Assembly (NCBI RefSeq): GCF_932526225.1
Contig: NC_064041.1
Coordinates: 3,901,046 to 3,965,045, forward strand
Reading direction: 5' to 3'
Origin: Nematostella vectensis
Lineage: Eukaryota; Cnidaria; Anthozoa; Actiniaria; Edwardsiidae
DNA length: 64,000 nt
The position numbers and the translations under genes were made by a program. Under the pieces are notes generated by a model that was given only the letters and a program-made list of their open reading frames with translations, did not search any database and was not told the origin of the DNA. Positions 33,398 to 45,700 of the stretch are shown here, in pieces (positions within the stretch are counted from its first letter, which is position 1; the number at the start of each line of letters is the position of its first letter).

Positions 33398-33779
33398 GAA
33401 ATGTGCTCTGCAGTATGAGATGTATTCTCACTTGCTTAGTTCCTTGCAATCTCAGGCCAATGAAAGAACATATGAAACACTTGAGAAAAAGTCAGCCATT
33501 TTTAGCAGGTTGCTACTGCAACAGTGTTTATCTTCAGTGAAAAGATTTCCTAAAGGCTGTCTTCAATGTGTGTCACTTTCAGACTTATAGTCAGTTCTTT
33601 GAGCAGTGGGGCTCATTCACTTAGTAAGTGAACCATTTATTTTCTATGAGATATATTATTAACTTTGTTTAGTAAAGTGGTGAAGCTGGAGGTTCTTTGA
33701 ACCTCTCCTGGCTACTGGATAATAGCCTTGTGTCTAGCTGCCGTGTCATTTCTTGAAGATGGTATTCAAAACCATATAC

Positions 33780-34059
33780 CAGGCCCGTACCCAGGCCGAA
33801 GTTCTGGTCGGTTCTCAATAGACATGCTATTTGTAGACCAAAACTATAAAGCATAAGTTAGATCAGTCTGGTATGTAGCCAAATTCGACAATAAACATTC
33901 CTAATAATACTGCAAAGGCATAAAAAAAACTTTTTTTGTTTTTTCGGGGGTGGTCAGATCCTTTAGGGAACTATCCCCCCCCCGATGCAGAAAAAATTAG
34001 GTCCACTTTTTCAGATTTAGCACCCCCCCTCCCCAAGAAAACTTCTGGGTACGGGCCTG
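33780..34059. mobile_element. MITE with CAGGCCCGTACCCAG ends
   Basis: CAGGCCCGTACCCAG at 33780 and CTGGGTACGGGCCTG ending at 34059 are perfect inverted repeats of 15 bases; next to them AAGTTCTG / AACTTCTG are similar. No coding content. Confidence 0.85.
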
Positions 34060-34241
34060 TGAACATCAAAACCAGTTTTTGCTTGCTCAAAATCTTGATT
34101 GCTTTTTTGAATGAAAACAGACTTTTAACCCATTGACTCCTGGCTTTTTTTGAGCTGAACTTACAAAAAACAGACTGAAAACAGATACCTCCCCCCTAAA
34201 CTGAGTTTTATACAGCCCGTCAAAGTCAAACACAGCTGCAC

Positions 34242-34494
34242 CTAGTCAGCGGTATCCAAGCTTTCCAACAGTGCTTTGCGGTCCCCACTTTTAATCCCTC
34301 GTCGTTGTGCTGAAGCCAGCACAAGTTGATCCTTGCTTGTATTTTTCATCAAAAATACAGCTATGAGCATATTAGGAGAGTGTCTCAAGACATCATGAAG
34401 TCCATTGGGGCATAATTGAGTGCTTTGCTTATGGATATTTGCAAGCAAAGGTGGATTCATGATGATTTTTTCTTGTTTGGCTTTGCCTGGATGA
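34242..34494 (-). CDS. Possible terminal exon of an unidentified gene
   Basis: An acceptor (TTTTCTCATCCAG on the minus strand) opens a frame in phase 1: KAKQEKIIMNPPLLANIHKQ to the stop at 34242, 83 residues with ordinary protein composition and no low complexity. It may join the frame at 35368-35673, but no convincing donor connects them. No family recognised. Confidence 0.4.
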
Positions 34495-35367
34495 GAAAAT
34501 AATTTTCTAATGAATCACCACAGCTCTCCTAAATGCTGTCTTTCTGAAACCAAATTGATTCCAAAATTGTTTACACTGCTATTCTGGGTCTGTATGACCT
34601 GGAATTGATTTGTTTGGCTTTGGGGTGAAAAGACTTATAAAAAAACATCTGACTTTGGGGAGAGGAGTGTTGACTGGCCCTCCCCTCGTGAATTTTTCCC
34701 TGGATCTCCCAGAATGCTTTGCAATCTGTAAAGGCATCTTGGTGGTTTTACAAGCCTTCAAGGAGTGGACATTATGTTTTGAGGCCATGGAAATGAACCT
34801 GGAGGATCAGAATAAAGGTATCTATTTGTGTCTAGAGCTGTGTTTGCTGATCTCTCTCCCTTGTGTGGTATTTTGAGCGTTTTACTGAGAGGGGTGATTC
34901 TGCTTTTCTTTCCTTGTTCGATTTGAAATTTGTCAAAGAACCTGTGCTATTATTTGGCTTAAGAGGAGTTGCCAACACCTTGGCTGGATGCATATCTTCA
35001 AGACCATTTATCCCTTAGACTGATGCCTGAGTATCTTCATCTTGTTGTGTTTATTTTGCATTTATGATTTTTTTGAGTTGTGGGTACTTCCCAAAGCCGG
35101 CACAGGCCGGTTGAGGGGTCAATGTGTTAATGCACTATAAAGTTTTTTAGAAATAGAGGTGAGGTTCTTGAGCATATAGATGTTTAGTCAGGCCGCAAAC
35201 ATATTTATGCCCGCGAACCTCAACTTTATTGCTATAATAACTCACATGAGGCCCAAACTCGGTGAAAAGCTTATTTTTGAATGTTTGACGCCTATGGGGC
35301 TTTCTTTGGTCGTAGTGGTCTGTCGAGGTCTGACTATCTTTTCTCATCTTATTATCTATTGCCAGTG

Positions 35368-35673
35368 TTATAAAATAACACATATTTGTGATGCTGCATC
35401 ATTGCTTTTCGCATGTGTGACGTGAATTGCTTCTGCTTCATTGCTGGGCCCGGCACCACTCGTATTTCCAACGCTTCCAAAATTAGTTCCTTGCCCTTTC
35501 TCAAAGTCATGTTCTTGTTGTAGTCTAATTAGCGCTGGTACAGTCTCCCGTTGCCAAGCTATCGCTAAGTGTTTGTCACCGTCTACCAGTTCTCTGTAGA
35601 TCACCAGGCATGTATCTTCATAGCGCTGATAAATGAACTTTTGTAGTTCTGAGCCCGTTTTACGTCTTGTCAT
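35368..35673 (-). CDS. Hypothetical protein or first exon
   Basis: A 101-residue frame starting MTRRKTGSELQKFIYQRYED. The first 60 residues look like a helical domain (CLVIYRELVDGDKHLAIAWQ); the rest is Gly/Ser/Asn-rich. As read it ends in CVIL, which fits a prenylation CaaX box, but the end could equally be an intron read-through. Upstream sequence (35674-36200) holds start-like GC-richer DNA, and the GPCPD1-like gene is divergent from it. Confidence 0.45.
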   Translation of the reverse strand: MTRRKTGSELQKFIYQRYEDTCLVIYRELVDGDKHLAIAWQRETVPALIRLQQEHDFEKGQGTNFGSVGNTSGAGPSNEAEAIHVTHAKSNDAASQICVIL

Positions 35674-36746
35674 CTATGGCCGTTGTCAGAGATGTTAGAA
35701 ATGGCGACATTTCGGATATGATCAATGGCGGCCATTTTATGTCTTGTCCGTGTGATCGAAGCGCTTCAAATGTTCAAAACGTCCAACCAAGCAAAATATG
35801 GAATCTTTTAAAGGCCAAATCCACCATTTACCTAATAAATATATGCGAAGTAAATAACAATACAGTGCTTTTGTCGTCAGTGTCGCAAATGATGCGAGCA
35901 ATCACCTCTGTTTACAACGTTACTCGACTTGAAATTTAGGAGGGGAGGGGAGGGTGGATGAAAAGCACTTCTTTGTGTAAAATGTAGTTTTTCTTTGATA
36001 CCCATTTACTCAAAACACGAATTTAATAAAATTAAAACCGAGTTATTTTGTAAAAGTCGCAAATATATTAAAGGTAAGATCTTGAGTTTCTTAAAAAAGC
36101 AAGTTCCACCTAACCCCCCCTCCCCGCCCAACTGTTTTTGGTGACGAGCCCGCGGTCGCAAACTAAGTACTTGGGAAAGATATCCTCTATCTTTGCGATC
36201 CACGACAATTCTGAGCATTTTAAGTTCGGAGGTTAAACGGCATGGTGTTATAAATACAAGGTACGTACAATTCCTTATCTCTATCAGCTCGTTACAAAAT
36301 TTCGTTTTGTACGGGTTGTAATCTATATTTACTTATGTTTTTTTTTACGTGATGGCAAATTTGTTGTTTAGCTTATAAGCTTAATTAATATTTATGACGG
36401 CCAATGAACCAAGAATTTTCTTATATTTAACTTTGAAGCCATCATAGCTTTATAGTCGAATTGGAAGTGCATTGTATATCTACATGCTGAGCCTTGTGAC
36501 CTCTAATAACTTGTAGTTCTTTAAAGGTCACTTTTAATCAGTTTATGCAGTCACAAAAACCTTATGAGTACCTGTTAGAAGACGTTAGAAAACCTAGTGC
36601 GATGTTTTTTTCGTATCATCAAATGATATATTTGGCTACTGTAAAGTCGATTTGTGACTTGCTTGCTATTTGCCAAGGACCAAATGTGCTCCTTAGACCA
36701 AGATATTTCTGTTCTTGTAGGATTAAAAATCCTTTTATAAGAAGCC
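35674..36746. other. Region between the hypothetical gene and the GPCPD1-like gene
   Basis: It probably contains both 5' ends. An acceptor TTCTGTTCTTGTAG at 36707-36720 implies an upstream 5' UTR or coding exon of the plus-strand gene that I could not identify. No carbohydrate-binding (CBM20) exon was found here. Confidence 0.4.
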
Positions 36747-39700
36747 ATGGAATGTGGGTCAATCGAAGTCCAACTGCACTTCCACAATGCTGATGGGTAC
36801 CCTGTGGAGATATATGGTGATACAGAACACAAGTCCTACATCATCCGAGTGGAAACTAGAGACTTATATAATGATGCCAGCAATCCTGCCAAGGTGGGAA
36901 CTAGGGTCATTAAGATCCACAACACTGCCAAGACGATGACGTCCCACACGTGTTATATTGTGCATCCACTCTTGCCGGCATTGTGTACTGTTCATGCTTT
37001 TTCACGTCCTCTCTTGGCCTGTGCACTGGCAAAAATCAGTGTGCGCATGCAATCGATCATGTGTGAGGTAGCGTCCTCTTGCTGGCGTCATGGATCTAGA
37101 TCACTACTATGTAACCTTCTATAGGAAGTATTAAACCTGAACTTAGGGTGGGGGGACTGGGCAGGGAGATAGTTGAGCTTTTTCTCAAATTGATATTTGC
37201 AGTTAATACCGTTGTCAAATTTATAAACACAGGAAGTTTAGCTATACTTGGAATACAGTTTTTTGATATTTGTGTTTTGAAATAAGCACGAAAACTGGAT
37301 CATTACATTGTGTTTAATACAAAAATTTTCCTCTCTTATTATTTCCGGACTGCCTGTATTTTTCAGATGGCTGAATAAGCTAGAAAACTAGGTAGCTAGT
37401 ATGCATCCGACTTGGGTTTTACATTGACAGGACAAATTGTGGACTTAACAAAAATTGTCAACACATGAAAGGGTTGCTTATATATTTTGCAGACAAATGC
37501 CAGGGTTCTCTGTGTTGACTCAACTGTTTCTTGTAAAGTGTGTGTTATTATTGATCATGAGTCTTTATTTTTTTTTAGCAATCTGGCATCAATGAACAAG
37601 TTAAGCTTAAGGTATGACTACAGTACTTGTATTATTGAAGAGGGAAAGTTAATTATCCCATCAACAAGATTTTTAGCTTTTTCTGCCACGTAATGTTAAA
37701 AACATTTCTTGAATTTCTTTGTATCTCTGTATCTTTGATCGTTATCAAGATCCATCCCAGTTTCCATTGTGTCTTGTCTTTCTATCCTCAAAGTGAGGTG
37801 TTTTTTAAATATCTTAGTCATTTTTATTATGGCATTATTAGATTTTTGTTTACTTGTTGATTGTTTGTGCTGCTTTAGGTTCTAGAGGGATTTGACTGCT
37901 TAGAGGCTTCAGGGGAGGACAGTGAGCACCAGCTAACTGATGCAAACTTTCTCACATTCTCCACAATGACAAAAAATCTGTCAAACTTGGTAAGAAGACA
38001 GACTCTAGGGGAGGGGACCCTCCATAAAAGTAGACAAGGAAGATTTTCCCCTTCTTTAAAAAATATATATATTTATAAAATATATATGTATAAAATAATA
38101 TGTGTGAAATTCTACCAGCTGCTATCTATTAGGGGCTGTTCAAAGATTCTTTCAATTCTGCTATCCTCCAGGGATTCTCATCATTATCCAATAGCAACCA
38201 GACTTTAAGACTAGATGACAGTAATAAAAAGTTGTCAGAAAAGAGATGTGCCTATCACCTCCATCTGTTTTAAAGGGGGAGTCTCCCACCCTCACTGGTG
38301 GTTGAGAAACACTTTTTACAAAAAAAATTTGGAGCCTAAGAGTTGACACCATTTGGGCAATACATATGTCAGATACACACATGTCTTTTGTTGCAATAAA
38401 TTCCTGAGGGGACTGTTACAGACCTTACTGATTTAATTATTTCTTGCCATAGAACAATACATAAAGGACATGATGATTATTAACAAACTATGACCATTCC
38501 AATACAGGCTCTTTGTATTAGCATATTCACTCCTGGCCATACTAGTACCGACCCTACCCTGGTTGGTAAAGGCTATGTCACTGCTGCATACTTGACAGGC
38601 AGTATAGGAAGAATCACAACAACAATCAACAACTCAACAGGATTCCCCATTGGACATGTTAAAGGTTTGTATTGGAAAAAAGATAAGACCTATTTTATTC
38701 ATAGGTGCCAAATCGCCACTTCCAGCTTCCAGTACACTACCTACCGGGGGGGGGGGGGGGGGGGGAAGGGGTTCTCCATAATCTGTGTTTGGTTCCAAGT
38801 TTGCTATGTTATTGGTAAAAACAGTACCCAGGGAACCAGATGCTAGAATACCTTTTCAGGCTTCGGGCGAGTTTTCCAGACATGCTTATTGGATTAATTT
38901 CAAACCAGCAGTCTTGCCAGATGCCACTAAAGACCTGACATACAGTGATTTAACCGGATGTCGGGTCTCTGGTTTCCAGGGTTTGAAAATGGGAATAAGG
39001 CAATGATTTGTGAAATTGTTTGTCTTTGACTTTATCCCACCTAAATCGTGATTTGAAACCTTGAAATTCTTGACAATACTATTAAAAATTTTAAGTGTCT
39101 GGTCTTCTAGTTTCTATTTCACATTCCGCCTTGATATTTGATATTGGTTTGGACATTCCAAAATTAAACTCTGTAAATGAACTTATTTATAAAATTTCAA
39201 AAAATTGTTCCATAATTTGTGATTGCTACCCCCCCTCTCCCCTCGAACCTCTATACCTGTGTTATCCTATAGGCAACCAGTAGGTAGTTGTCATGCAACT
39301 GGCCACTAGGCAAACAATTTGACTGGTGTTTGTTTATTGGTTATGTCCCAGTGAAGGCATGATATTGACTGATGTTTGTTCATTAGTTGGTTATGTCCTG
39401 GTGAGGGCGTGGTCACTTCCAGAAGGCGCTTCTTATCACCCCTCTGAGTCCATTGAGAAGAGCATGTCTGGCCCGTTCTTGTGTGGTCACAGGGGAGCTG
39501 GCGAATCTTTTAATACTACAACGTGAGTGAGAGTGATTATGAAACCCTTTCACCTCATCTCTTTAATAAAATTTGTCATTCCCGAAGGGATTTATGTCAC
39601 CCTACAGAGGGAATTAGAAATTCCGGGAATTGGGTGGTTAAAAACTTTTTGGTTATAGTATTCAAGGTATGGATTCTTGAGTCACACATTTTCCATTTTC

Positions 39701-42700
39701 TGTTTTTTGGCTCAACCGAGTAGCCTGCGTAGCAAGCGCAAAGAGCTGGGAAAGATGAAGATGCCAAACAGAGCAAAAACACCTTATCTGTTGTCTAAAC
39801 TACCTTTTCTGTTTCTGCACCCGACTTCAATTTTATTTTTATCCTTCTGCTTTATTTGCCTTACAGCGAGACCTGTAAAACCTTGAACAGTTGATATATG
39901 TATGGAATCGCTTGTTTTGACCAATCACATGCGAGATATCCAGACAGCCAAATAGGAACATGTCTCAACAAGTCTCAGCGCCAAAATCCTTGCTTTTGAT
40001 TCATCACAAGACGATAATCATTCCACGCATATTTTTGGTTTTACTGGTCGGACTGTAAGTTTTCTTATTGGTTTTACCCTGCGACCCAAACAGATGTCTT
40101 GTAAGAAGTCTTATTTAAAGCACAGCAACAGTGTCTAATAAAATGTCAACCCTAAGAGTTACTTATTTAATAGTGGATATTATTGTGTTTGAATTTCTCA
40201 TTTGTTTTACACAGACCTTCAGAATTTCCAGAAAATACAATAGCGGCATTTAAAGCAGCAAAATCGCTGGTAAGCAAAACTTCTTATATTAACTATGCAA
40301 CTTTTCAGGGTGTTCGCTTTGTTGAGTATTCGTCTTTCTCAGGGTGTTCACTTTGTTGAGTATTCGTCTTTTTCAGGGTGTTCAATTTGTCGTGTATTCG
40401 TCTTTCTCAGGGTGTTAACTTTGTTGAGTATTCGTCATTTTCTGGGTGTTCACTTTGTCGAGTATTCGTCTTTCTCAGGGTGTTCACTTTGTTGAGTATT
40501 CGTCCTTCTCAGGGTGTTCACTTTGTTGAGTATTCGTCTTTTTCAGGGTGTTCACTTTGTTGGGTATTCCTCTTTCACAGGGTGTTCACTTTGTTTAGTA
40601 TTCGTCTTTCTCAGGGTGTTCACTTTGCTAAGTATTTGTCTTTTTCCGGGTGTTCACTTTGTCGTGTATTCGTCTTTCTCAGTGTGTTCACTTTGTTGAG
40701 TATTCGTCTTTCTCAGGGTGTTCACTTTGTTGAGTATTCGTCTTTCTCAGGGTGTTCACTTTGTCGAGTATTCGTCTTTTTGCGGATGTTCACTTTGTTG
40801 AGTATTCGTCTTTCTCAGGGTGTTCACTTTGTCGAGTATTCGTCTTTTTGCGGGTGTTCACTTTGTTGAGTATTCGTCTTTCCCAGGGTGTTCACTTTGT
40901 TGAGTATTCATTTTTCTCAGGGTGTTCACTTTGTTGAGTATTCGTCTTTCTCAGGGTGTTCACTTTGTTGAGTATTCGTCTTTCTCAGGGTGTTCACTTT
41001 GTTGAGTATTCGTCTTTCTCAGGGTGTTCACTTTGTAGAGTTTGATGTCCATGTGACCAAGGACCATGTGCCCGTCGTATTTCATGATGACACAGTCAAG
41101 TTATCCGTAGAGGTACAGTACTCTTCAAATTTCGAGGCCAAGGTCATCACCATAAGCAACCCATTGTTCAGGATCTATCTCTCTAAGTTGTGAAATATAA
41201 ATAAGATGCCTCCTTGAAATGTTTCTTTAGCAACACACGTATAATTTCCACTACCGAACAAATTGCTTCTACGTATTTGCTTATTCATATAAAGCAGATG
41301 TTCGAATGAAATAAGAAGCCTTCATCACCCCCACATTTTTCAACATTAATAGGCTAACTATACAGGGTGTTTATGGTACGTCAAACCTGTTTTTTTAAGT
41401 CTATGTATTTATGCAGCACTCTTGTTTTTTCAGACTTCAAATCAAAAGTTTGCCATTGATTTTGAGATCCCGGTGAAAGACCTCACATTTCAACAGACAA
41501 GACATGTTAAGGTAACTGTGGCTTGATCCTAAACTATTAGATAACTGTGACCAACGTTTATAACATCAATAGCTCTAGGAAAATCAATCAACACAAGGCT
41601 GGAATGAGATGTTTTCCATCCTTCGCCGGTGCTTTGAAATGCTCGAAACGTCAGTCAGCTAATCGGCTTTGCAAAACATAACATGCAGCCTTGATTTATT
41701 CCCCTGATTTCGCCCCCCCCCCCCCCCCTTCACAGACTACCTCCTCCTTATTCTAACTAACAGCTTGTTTGTAGTTTTTTATATACAGTACCCTGCCAGC
41801 AGAGCCTCCATCCTGTTTGTATCAGTTCACTTATCCGTGTCGCGTGTCTGTTATTTCACGTTCTCGTTTGTTTGTGAAAGAACAGAGACGCGACACGGAT
41901 AAGTGAACTGATAGAAACAAACAGAAAGAAAGCTCTGCTAGCAGGGTATTTTTCATATAGAGTTATTCGGTGAATTTTGTTTTTAAATATTTGGGGTCCT
42001 GTGGCAAGCGTGAAGGCCGAGGTGCATCATTTCCCAATAGCCAGCTAGCAGGCTATAGTCATACCATCATCAGCTGTAATCATGTCAGATTAACATATTT
42101 ACCCCTGATCCACTGTGTCAGAAGCCCTCGCAAAAAGGGGTCTATGATTTTATAGCACATTACATAGCACCTAAATTGCCTTTCATTGAGAACCTCCATT
42201 AAGCGGCCGCATTAGGCGGTCCTGAGGGTAGCTACCCTCCTGCAAAGTGCTTTTTGAGTCGCTCGTTTCAATTTCTCCATATCAGCATAGGAAACAAGCG
42301 ACACAAAAAGCTCTCCGCAGGAAGGTGAAGGGTAGCCGCTTGATGGAGAAACCACTGTATGTTTACTGGGTCCTGTAGTATGCCTTGGTTTGTTGTGTAA
42401 TTAAATTTAAACTTTCCGACAAGTTTCCATAAACCCTCGGTGTATGTTTTCTCCAATAATGGGCAAGTTTATACCCTATTTCAGTCACACATGCACCTTG
42501 TGGTTTTTGTTTCCGAGTAGGGAGCTGTTTCGCAGTTAAGGTACAGTAATGCTAGCAGCAAAATCGTACAACTTTTGTGGCAGCATTGCTGAAAAAAAGT
42601 TTTTAAGTGAAGTTGCGCATTTTCCTTTCGGCGAACCAATTTTTGTCACAGCAAGTTTTTTGTTGCAAGTTGAACAAGTTTGCTGCAGTAAGTAGAAGGG

Positions 42701-45700
42701 TTCTATTTTTTGCAACAAAACTCGGAGATGTAGCCCGTATTACTACATCAACCCAACTTGTCTCGCAGCAAAAAGACGTCAAGCATACTCAAGCAGTTGC
42801 AAAAATGTTTGTGATTGGTTGAAAGAAAGTCACACATCGGTGTCACGGAGCAAAAAGATCGCAGATCAACAGCAAGAACAAGTCTATCCTATGCTGCGAC
42901 AAAAGTTTGTGCGCCGGTAGTAAAACGCGCAACATTGCGAGTGCTGCCACAAAAGTTGTACGATTTTGCTGCTCGTATTACCGTACCTTTACAAAGGCTG
43001 TTAGACCGCCAACCAACGAGAAAGCTCCCAAAAGCATTTGGCACCAAAAAGTAGGCAAGCGATACATACCCAAATGCAAAGTAAAAAAACAACAACGCAA
43101 AGCTCAAAAACGATTGAAACATTTAATTGTTGGCTTTACAAACATCGGTATTTTCTCGGTGAGGTTAGCAAGAAAAGAAAGGCAATCCGCTACAGGGGCA
43201 TTGCCAGGGGGTGCCCTAGGGGGGTGGCCCAGGGGGGCCGCCCTCCCCCCCTTTCCCTCTCTAGCAGCCAAAAATACAGCAAATGTATGAGACATTATCT
43301 AAAACACAAGATGAAATGCCTTGAAAGGGCCTTCTGGGCCCCCTTCTGTTAAAATCCTGGCTACGCCGCTGCACTATGATATTCTTTTGGTTGTGACCAG
43401 TCTGATACCAGGTGACAGATGGAATTGGAAGAATTCATGATTGATGTCTCCACCAAAAGCGATTGCTACTAGTAAATGAAAGGCACTGGGTGCACGTGTG
43501 ACTGAAAACGGGTGTAATACGTTTGATTTGATTCAATTGAAGGTCTGGCAACGAAGTGTAGTTTTGGACGATCCGGAAAATGACAGCGTTATAGATGGTA
43601 AGGAACCAAGCTTTGTCAACTTTAGGCAGTGCTGTGTGGTACAGTATATACAGTAGGGTGGTTAAAAAAATTAAAGGGGGAAATGACAGCGATATAGATG
43701 GTAAAGAACCAAAGTTTGTGAACTTTAGGCAGTGCAGGGTGGTACAGTATATAGAGTAGGGTGATAAATAAATAAAAGGAGGGAAAAACCAGCTATATAA
43801 ACAGAAAGGAACCAAGCTTTGTCAACTTTAGGCAGTGCGGGGTGGTACAGTATATAGGGCAGGGTCGTAAATAAATAAAAGGGGGGAAAAGACAGCAATA
43901 TAAATGGTAAGGAACCAAAGTTTGTGAACTTTGGGGAGGTGCAGTAGTGAGTTTTTTTTATAAAAATTATTTCCGGAGGTTCATTTGTAAGTTTTAGCTG
44001 ATATTCTTCTAATGCTAAAGAGTAGTCTAGGAAAAATTTTTTTTAAAGGAATCTATATTTTATCTTATCCAAGACTGAATAGTCTTTTCCAGTAGCTAAT
44101 CAAGGAGTTTTGATGGTTATTCTTACAGGAATTTCCTTATTCTTCTTTATGGTTCAAAGCAAAAACTCGGCTCATCTTAGATCCGCTCATGAAAATTGCT
44201 AGATATTATTTAAAATTCTAGATATTATTAATAATGTTGTCATTATTTTCTCGTGGTTTTAGGTTTTACAGACAAGGTTGTTGCCGAAAAAGCTCTCTTC
44301 AAAGACCCCTTGAAAAGACACCACGAAAAAAGTTTGTTCCCGACACTCAAAGAGGTACATGTGTATAGAGCTAGAAACACGTGTAGGAACATAATCATCT
44401 TCCAAGTACCAAGTGTGAAAAAGTATCCTTTTCCATCGGCTGATTTGAGGAAGGCAATGCAATATTTTCGATTTAATTTGGTAAAAAGGAGTAAACTTTG
44501 TTTTCAGATGGTTATTTCGAGATTTTAACTCAATTGCCTTCCAATATTACATGAAAACAAAGGGGTGGCTGACATGGGCACTTTAAGGTCTATCCTATAT
44601 TCCTCTCAAAATAAGGAACAATCTTTGTCATCCTAGCAAAGTCCCAAGTATGAAAAAGGTATTATCCCCAGAAACGGTTTATAATTTTTTTTTTATAATG
44701 CATGTAAAGTTGACAAATATTTTTTGAAAATAAACATTATATAAGTAGCTACAATACTGAAAGACACCAAAATATGAAGGAGTGAATGATATTATTTGTG
44801 AATGATATTATTTGTATGTCATGGTAATTGATTGTGGTAAGGTGGCAACAAATTTGTAAAGGTAAATTATAATAACCTAAATTAGAATCACACTAAATTC
44901 TCAATACACGCTTTTTATATAAAAAAAACTGGAGAAAAAATGGCATTGCAAAACGACGAACGAGAATACGATAAAAATAAAAAAGGAGGGCAGATGAATT
45001 AGTCTTGGAGTGTCCAGGTTTCTGGAGTATTTATACTTGCTAAACAGCTGAATGATTTTCCGTGTGTTTCGCAGGCGTTTCTAGAAGTTTCAAGTGAAAC
45101 TGGGTTTTTCATTGAGGTGAAATACCCTATGGAGACCACGGTAAGAGTTCAGTTACCCTTACAAAAAGGAATGGGAGGGGAGGTGTCAATTAAACTTTTT
45201 TCGGCACTGGAACGCCATACCAACCCATATATTTATTGTATTAAAAGCATCTATTGTACGGGAGAAATACCACCCTCATGACGCCTTACAGAGTTTGAGA
45301 TCTCAGCCTTGGCTTTGCCTGGTGGCTTCCCTAGAGGGGGGGTGGTGGTTATCAGCCCCTGTTTGTGTCTAGGGGCGCCGTCAAGGGTCTGTAACCCTGA
45401 CCATGGGTCTAGGGGTGCCGTCAAGGGTCTGTTACCCTGACCCTGGGTCTAGGGGTGCCGTCAAGGGTCTGTTACCCTGATCCTGGGTCTTGGGGTGCCG
45501 TCAAGGGTCTGTTACCCTGACCTGGGTCTAGGGGTGCCATCAAGGGTCTGTTACCCTGACCCTGGGTCTAGGGGTGGCGTCAATGGTCTGTTACCCTGAC
45601 CCTGGGTCTTGGGGTGCCGTCAAGGGTCTGTAACCCTGACCCTGGGTCTAGGGGTGCTGTCAAGGGTCTGTAACCCTGACCATGGGTCTAGGGGTGCCGT

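Noticed and set aside
36754-36939. Alternative plus-strand frame MGQSKSN
   Set aside because: Overlaps the GPCPD1-like first coding exon in another frame; the MECGSIEVQL frame joins correctly to exon 2.
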